64,000 nt of DNA from Prototheca cutis (taxonomy: Eukaryota; Chlorophyta; Trebouxiophyceae; Chlorellales; Chlorellaceae). The stretch covers positions 487,010 through 551,009 of the forward strand of contig BCIH01000001.1 of NCBI GenBank assembly GCA_002897115.2, written 5' to 3'. The notes below the pieces were generated by a model that saw only the letters and a program-made list of their open reading frames with translations, did not search any database and was not told the DNA's origin. Below, in pieces: positions 58,298-64,000 of the stretch (positions are counted from its first letter, which is position 1; each line of letters begins with the position of its first letter). The position numbers and the translations under genes were made by a program.

Positions 58298-60150
58298 ATG
58301 GTGTGCAGTGCCACACACAGCTGGTCTGCGGGTGGGGGGTTGTTGAAGCCCGGCCGGTGCCGGCCTGCCCAGGGCCCCTGCGCACCGTTTTGGAGCCTGA
58401 AACCTCGCCCGCTGAGCCTAGGCAGCAGTCTAGGCAACCTCGTCAGGAGGCAAACGGTGCAAATGAGTGCTGCATCCGGTCCAGGGCTCCAGCCACCTAT
58501 GAACTATGTCAGCAATGAGCTCCCAAGCCACCCGCCTAGTCTTGCTCCCCCTCCAAGGCACCTGACCCTTCCCAGACAGCTGAAGCCATATGCTGAGCTG
58601 GCTCGCATGGACAAGCCAATTGGTACGTGGGGTGGTGCATTGTGTGCCATGGTGTTTGGCTGAGTGGCCCCCTCGCGTCATGGTCTGCATGGCCCACAGG
58701 GTACACATGTGGGCCGCCTGCAGGAACCTGGCTCCTCCTATGGCCATGCTTCTGGTCAATTGCGCTGGCCGCTCCCCATGGCTCCCTCCCCGACATTCCG
58801 ATGTTGGCATCGTTTGCAATTGGAGCATTTGTACTGCGAGGCGCGGGCTGCACCATCAACGACATCTGCGATCGGGACCTGGACGGCCGGGTGGAACGTA
58901 CCCGAAGCCGCCCCCTCGCGGCGGGCCTCGTCACCACACCGCAGGCTGCAGGTGACGGCCACGCGCGTTTTTATTTTCAGTTGTGTCTGGACCGAATTCT
59001 GGTGATCGAGTTTCCACGGGAGTATCGGACGAGGGCTTGGAAAGCGATGTTGCGTTCACTGCGCGGCGCCCAAGGTTATTCTCACNCGAAGCGAGGATTC
59101 TTCCGGAATAGCCACGTGGGCAGAGGCTTCCCCGGGGCTCGATCGCCGCAGCTCAACGCCCACGCCATCCCCCCCACGCAGCGTTCTTCTTGCTCCAGAT
59201 GGCCATTGGCATTGGATGGATGGCTAGTCTCAACCCTGCGACCNTGGAACTGGGTCTCTGCTCGCTGCCTCTGGTCACCGCGTACCCACTGATGAAGCGC
59301 GTGACCGACTGGCCCCAGGTGCGGGGCAGCGCTTGCTTGGCCACTTGTACTCGTGAGCAGGGGTCCCTCTAGATAGGTGTTGTGCATCTGTATGGGCATT
59401 GTGAGGTGTTGCCTTGGGAGGTCCGCCATTGGTCAGAGCATTCCTCGGAGCCACCAGTGCAACAACAAAGGGGCAGCTGTCCTTGCACGTGTTGTCCCAT
59501 TGCTGGCAATATGCCGCGGTGTGGGCTCAGCTCCACCTTCCACCCCATCCCCAGCTTTTGCCCCGAATGCTGCAGCTGTTCCTGGGCTTTACTTTCAACT
59601 GGGGGGTCTGGATGGGTTACACGGCGGTCAAAGGCCACGTGGACTGGGTGCACCTGGCACCGCTGTATGCGGCCGGCATCTTCTGGACCCTCATGTATGA
59701 CACCATTTACGCCAACCAGGTGCAATGCATTGCTGTTTTTTTTAGCTGTTTTGGTGTGTCTGCACTTGCATGCGTCGGCACGTGCATATGCATGGGCATG
59801 CATATTCATTCGGACCCATCACTTTCGCTCTTTCCACCACGACCCAGGACAAAAAAGANGATCAGCAGGTGGGCGTGCGGTCCTCGGCCCTGGCACTGGG
59901 AGACCGCAACCGGCCTGCACTGGTGTGCTTTGCGGCGGCAAGCGTCGGGGCCATGATTGCGGCGGGGTGGGCAGCCGGGTGCGAGGGCCCCTACTACTTG
60001 GGCGTCGCCGCTGCTGCCGCACAGATGTCCTGGCAGCTCAGCACGCTGGATATTGATGACCGCAGCGACTGCGGCGCAAAGTTTCGCAGTAACAACTGGG
60101 TGGGTGCCTTGCTCTTTGCCGGCATTGTCCTGGACCGGCTGCTGATCTGA
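58298..60150 (+). CDS. COQ2: 4-hydroxybenzoate polyprenyltransferase, COQ2-like (tandem copy 2)
   Basis: Second UbiA-family gene in direct tandem. Five exons, 58298-58622, 58724-58951, 59182-59318, 59576-59719 and 59848-60150, give 378 residues. Core motifs are [40 protein letters not shown] (near residue 153), TAYPLMKRVTDWPQ, LFLGFTFNWGVWMGYTAVKG and FWTLMYDTIYANQDKK. Intron positions and phases equal those of copy 1 except for one extra intron (58952-59181); the fourth exon has exactly the same length (144) as its partner. The leader (MVCSATHSWSAGGGLLKPGR) differs, so targeting could differ. In place of REDD the second Asp motif reads DKKxDQQ, with an N at 59860 inside it. Confidence 0.94.
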
Positions 60151-61073
60151 CGTGAGCTGCCTGGCTGGAGGCCGCGTCTTTCCGTGGATCGGCCCTTGTC
60201 TCCTGTCCAAGGTCGACACTGCCTCGGGACAACCCTCCCCCCCGCACAGTCAACTAACAAGATTCTTGGCGACGGGGGTATCCCCCCCCACACACCCACA
60301 CACCCACACACCCACACACCCACACACCCACACACCCACACACAAAAAACAGATCCACACATACATACATAGATACTCATGGAAGGCATGAATTTCCGTG
60401 TCGCCTTGCAAAGCAGACTTCCCCATTGCATAGATCACCTTACGCTGACGATGTACCCGAGCTTGCACCTTTGGCATCGTGCCTGTGGTGGTTACCCATG
60501 CGGTTGCAGCTCCTTTGTCGTCACGACGGGCCGATGCTTCATTTTGGCTCTGCCACCTTGGATCCCTCAGTTCCACTGTTTCTCCATTTCACCACCTTTG
60601 GCGCCCTCCCCCCACCTGACACACACTTGGCAATATACGCAACAGTAGTTTTCCCCTGCAGCTCGATTTTACGCGTAGGGTGTGGGATGACGTTCTTCGA
60701 ATTTCTTGCCTGGACTCTAATATCCCCTTCCCCCAAAGCACACACACAGAGACACAGCTTAGCTCACGGCTACCTTGCCCCATATGTCTCCATTGCTCAA
60801 TTCCTCCTGCCCTGTTTGTTCCCTGGCATTCCAAGCTCATTTTTTCCATTGATTTGCTGTGTGTTCCTCACTGCACCTATACTGTTGAATGCACACACAC
60901 ACTTGCTTATGCCGAGATGAGGACTGGCGCGGGTTGTGCCGTGCTTTCTGCCCGCACAAACATGTGCGCGCCAGTTCTCATCCCGGTTTTTGTGCTCCGC
61001 GTCTATTGCTGCGCGGCACGCAATTGGTGCCGCGGCCCACACTGTAATTGTAGAGATTTTTCTATTCTTACAG
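60151..61073. other. Region without a confident gene; minisatellite inside
   Basis: Follows COQ2 copy 2. Holds a short CCCACACA minisatellite (60287-60343) and AT-richer DNA. Upstream exons of the 61074-61358 unit may lie here but could not be identified. Confidence 0.45.
60287..60343. repeat. (CCCACACA)n minisatellite
   Basis: About seven tandem 8-base units of the type CCCACACA, nearly perfect. Confidence 0.93.
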
Positions 61074-61358
61074 TGCGTTTCAAAGGGGGAGGGCACGTTC
61101 TCCGCGCATGCGGCTGTCCGGTGGTGGCAGCGGACCAAGTACCGCCGGGCAGAAACTCAGATTGGGTTTGCTTTCAAGGAGTGTTGGGNTGAGAGCAGCG
61201 GCGGTCGCTCATACGCCCGGCATCAGCGCAGCGGGGAAGGGGGCATGCGTCGGGGCAAGGCCGGCCAGCNNGCCGCCCCGCCAGCTCCCTGCGCCAAGAA
61301 GCCGCTGCCGCCGCCGCCGCGCTCTCAGACCAACGTCCAGTCTAGTCCATCCATCTAG
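61074..61358 (+). CDS. Unknown protein, last exon
   Basis: A strong acceptor (TTTTTCTATTCTTACAG) precedes an open exon encoding CVSKGEGTFSAHAAVRWWQR and KYRRAETQIGFAFKECW, a basic Gly/Arg-rich part, then a proline-rich end and TAG at 61356. Aromatic and basic composition suggests a nucleic-acid or ribosome-associated protein, but no family is recognised. The 5' exons are missing. The stop is only 20 bases from the convergent PP5 stop. Ns at 61189 and 61270-61271. Confidence 0.45.
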   Translation, partial: CVSKGEGTFSAHAAVRWWQRTKYRRAETQIGFAFKECWXESSGGRSYARHQRSGEGGMRRGKAGQXAAPPAPCAKKPLPPPPRSQTNVQSSPSI

Positions 61359-61378
61359 AAAAACGGGGTGCCCGTGCC

Positions 61379-63758
61379 TCACATGCCGAGCATGCCATTG
61401 AGCATTGAAGCGGCATACTTCATGGGTCGGACATCCGGGTGTGGCGCAGCTTCAAACTGCGTGAAGCGCGGGGTCATGTCGCCGCCCTCAAACCGAATGA
61501 ACGCGCCCTTGTTGCCCATCTGGTCGCAGTAGTTGGGCGCAGAGAAGATGGTGACGCAGTAGCCGTCATGCGTGACCTCGTACCCCTCGTCCTTCACCTC
61601 GTGGCTGCGCACCAGGAGACTGAGACCATTGTCCTCCAGGAAGGCCCGTGTGACGTCGGGACCAAATGCCACCCCGACGCCGCGCTTGTTGGGTTCGCGG
61701 CCCGGTGCATCCTGCGGGTCGCTCCACAGCATCTCGCACATCAGCCCGCTCTCCGGCGGCTCCCGTGCACGGTCGATGGCCTCCAGGTCCTCCAGCTTGA
61801 CGCCGTCCTGGGAGAACAGCCCGCCGTGCAGGACCAGCACGCGCGACCCCAGCACGATGCCCAGCGGCAGCCAGCAAAACGTCTCGCGAAAGACGTCCAC
61901 GGCCAGACGCCCCGCCTTGTCCGTCACCTCGCCGTAAAACCCATAAATCAGGTTCATGCTCTTGGCCTCGTGGTTGCCGCGGGTCAGGTGCATGGCGCTG
62001 GGGCACAGGGTCTTGTGCGCCAGCAGCGTCAGCAGCACCTCGAGGCTCCATGACCCCCGATCCACAAAATCGCCGTTGAAAACATAGGGGTTGTCCGCAC
62101 TCGGCGCGCCGTTGAGCTCAAAGATGCGCAGCAAGTCAAAAAACTGGCCGTGCGTGTCGCCGCACACCGTGATGTGGGAGCCGGGCGGGACATCCAGCCG
62201 CACCAGCGAAGGCAACGCCTTGAACAGCCGCTGTGCCTCCAGCGCAATCTGCATGTTTGCATGTGCGGTGGATTCGTGCGAGCACACACGTTTCCCACCG
62301 GTATTGCTGCCCAGGCATCGCGGGTTCCCGTCGGTGCCACAGAAAACATGCACGAGGGGCGTGGGAATCCCAGCGCAAACCCCACCACAACGAAAACCAA
62401 CCCACGCCATCCCATGCTCACCCAGAGCACGTAGCGGCGGTGGAGGGCTTTGCCAGCCTTGAACGCCGCAATCATCTCCTGGATAAACTCTTCAGTCATG
62501 TAGTACTCGCCGTCCGCGTTGGCTGCGGAGGGTCTCAAATTGCGGAGTGTCAGCGAACAGCATGAGCAAGAGGAGGCGGCACCAACATCCTGGGTTGTGG
62601 CAACGACGATGCAGAGCAGGCCCCGGATGGAAAACCCTGACACACGACCCCATCTGAAATGCCCTCCCTCTCAAGAAACCATGCCCAGAAAACAATCGCA
62701 CTTGGAAGAGCAGGGCCGTCGTAGCTGCTGCTGATGGCGATGTCAGACAGGACGATGCTGTCAGACACGGCCTTGTCATCCTCGGGCGATCGCAGCGCCT
62801 CCGCAAACCGCATGTGCTTCAGCTGCTTCTCTGCCTCAGCCAGCTGTCGCCANGTTTGCAGAGGGCAGCGTTTAGTGTGTGTGGTGTGTATGCAGGGGAG
62901 TGTTGATGTTTGGGGGACCCACACAGTCCGTGCCGTCCCCATCCAAGGCAAAATCCCCCCCCCCCCCCCCAAACACGCACATGATCCCAAGAACCCACCT
63001 TGCGTCTGAGGTCGGGATCCCGAGGCACCAGCTTGGCTGCGATTCTAAAGTCACGCACCGCATCCTTGAAATGTGCAAGCGCAAAAGCGGCGTCACCACG
63101 GCGGTAGTACGCCTGCGCCGGACCAAGAAAATAGAGTGTCAGTGACGACGTGAGCAAATCCTCCACGGTGCATCCCCGTCATAAAATGCCCCAGGTGCGC
63201 ATCGGGTAGCCGGTCCACATGCATTCAGACCACGGACATGTGCGGGGGGGAAGCACGCGTCTCTTTCATGAATGCCCCCGCCTCGGGGAGGGACAGACCA
63301 CCAAAGGCAGCACATGGCGCGCCATGACACCAAGATTCACATCATGTCCTCCACCAAACCCCCTACCTTGGCATATTTGGGGTCCAGTTCGATGGCTTTG
63401 GTGGCGTCCACGGCAGCGGAGCCGTACTCCTCCAGCCGCAGGTGGGCAAAGGACCGGTTGGAGTGGTAGACGGCGTTGCTGGGGTCCAGCTCGATGGCCT
63501 TGCTGTACTCGTCGACGGCTTCGTGGTAGTGCTTGGCTGCAANATGCATGCACAGTTGTGGGTATACATGAGGTGTGGAATGCAATTCGACATCGAAACA
63601 TGCCCCAAGGACACCTCAAGTCACAGAGCCCCTCCACGACCGCGATGCGGCCAGTCGGTCTCGCCTTTGAAAGCGGCGTTGGCCCGCTCCTTGTGCCCCT
63701 CTGCTACCGCCTTTGTCTCATCGGAAACCTCCCGGTCATGGAGGGACACCTCCACCAT
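61379..63758 (-). CDS. PPP5C: Serine/threonine protein phosphatase 5 (TPR-PPP)
   Basis: TPR-tethered PPP-family phosphatase that acts with Hsp90. Six exons, 63665-63758, 63367-63536, 62999-63112, 62702-62843, 62422-62522 and 61379-62248, give 496 residues, close to the usual 499. Three TPRs: ERANAAFKAKHYHEAVDEYS, AVYHSNRSFAHLRLEEYGSA and AYYRRGDAAFALAHFKDAVR. A linker (YYMTEEFIQEMIAAFKAGKA) leads to the catalytic domain. Metal-site motifs GDTHGQ, GDFVDRG and RGNHE are intact, as are HGGLFSQDGV, LVRSHEVKDEGYEV and FSAPNYCDQMGNKGAFIRF. It ends SMLNGMLGM. The first intron has a GC donor (AAAG|GCGAGA at 63664), needed to join AAFK to AKHYHEAV. The start at 63758 is the Met nearest the TPRs; a longer frame exists upstream. 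Confidence 0.97.
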
Positions 63759-64000
63759 CCCGGCAGGCGTGATCGCCACGGCGCTGGCCAAGTGGACGGG
63801 ACGGGAGCCGTCACGGGCAGAGCGCTCAAGTTGAAACCGGGCAGCAAGGCACGGATGCCCAAAAGGGTGTGCAAGATGCACTTCCACAAAACCAACAGTT
63901 AGTGAATCGCGCTGCTGGCGGGACGTCCTGGGCTTCTTGGTGTGGATCGGTTTTGCGGCCCTGCCCTGATCACGCGGAGCGACTACCCCGGCGTCCCTGA

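Noticed and set aside
60287..60343. Interstitial telomere or CRISPR-like array
   Set aside because: The unit CCCACACA is not the plant/algal telomere TTTAGGG type, and there are no spacers; it is a simple minisatellite.

Overview
The window is nuclear DNA of a eukaryote, most probably a trebouxiophyte or chlorophyte green alga. It is GC-rich, genes lie close together on both strands, and coding regions are cut by many short introns, mostly GT-AG. Several transcripts have the green-algal polyadenylation signal TGTAA near their 3' ends. Plant-type proteins (ISA3-like isoamylase, ZOP1-type splicing factor, SPF27/MOS4) support this. The species is inferred, not proven. There are two sequencing gaps (3684-3744 and 47471-47670) and many single Ns inside exons.

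Layout: 456-5055 ISA3-like starch debranching enzyme (+); 5446-6695 unknown gene (+); 7092-7578 sulfiredoxin (+); 7920-9517 unknown gene (-); 9716-11075 ZOP1/WBP4-like splicing factor (+); 11529-13109 MDR-family reductase (+); 13550-17246 RMI1 (-), divergent from 17546-23275 translation factor eIF5B (+), which carries an unexpected tRNA-binding OB domain; 23851-25320 Sec14/CRAL-TRIO protein (+); 25794-27990 TPR protein (-), divergent from 28587-30067 YebC/TACO1 protein (+); 30380-30814 ubiquitin-like protein (-); 30962-31429 Fanzor-like fragment (+); 31849-33505 Mpv17/PMP22 protein (-), divergent from 33875-34757 calcineurin-B-like protein (+); 34966-36832 decayed Fanzor element; 37077-38207 SPF27 (+); 38538-39690 membrane protein (-); 40158-41349 Rab7 (-); 41820-45391 Vps39/TRAP1-like tethering protein (-); 45632-50476 large Fanzor element with an almost complete nuclease gene (+); 50717-55636 XPF/ERCC4 endonuclease (-), divergent from two tandem COQ2-like prenyltransferases at 56065-57820 and 58298-60150 (+); 61074-61358 unknown exon (+); 61379-63758 protein phosphatase 5 (-).

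Most genes are housekeeping: starch, ubiquinone, splicing, translation, DNA repair (RMI1, XPF) and endolysosomal traffic (Rab7 beside Vps39). The accessory content is the Fanzor family, eukaryotic RNA-guided nucleases related to TnpB. There is one near-complete gene, one mirrored and internally deleted copy, and a third diverged tail fragment. The first two share a roughly 520-540 bp segment upstream of the nuclease and a small conserved hairpin just downstream of its 3' end, a candidate guide-RNA (omega RNA) or terminal structure. The other leading candidate for new biology is the eIF5B fused internally to a PheT/YtpR-like tRNA-binding domain.
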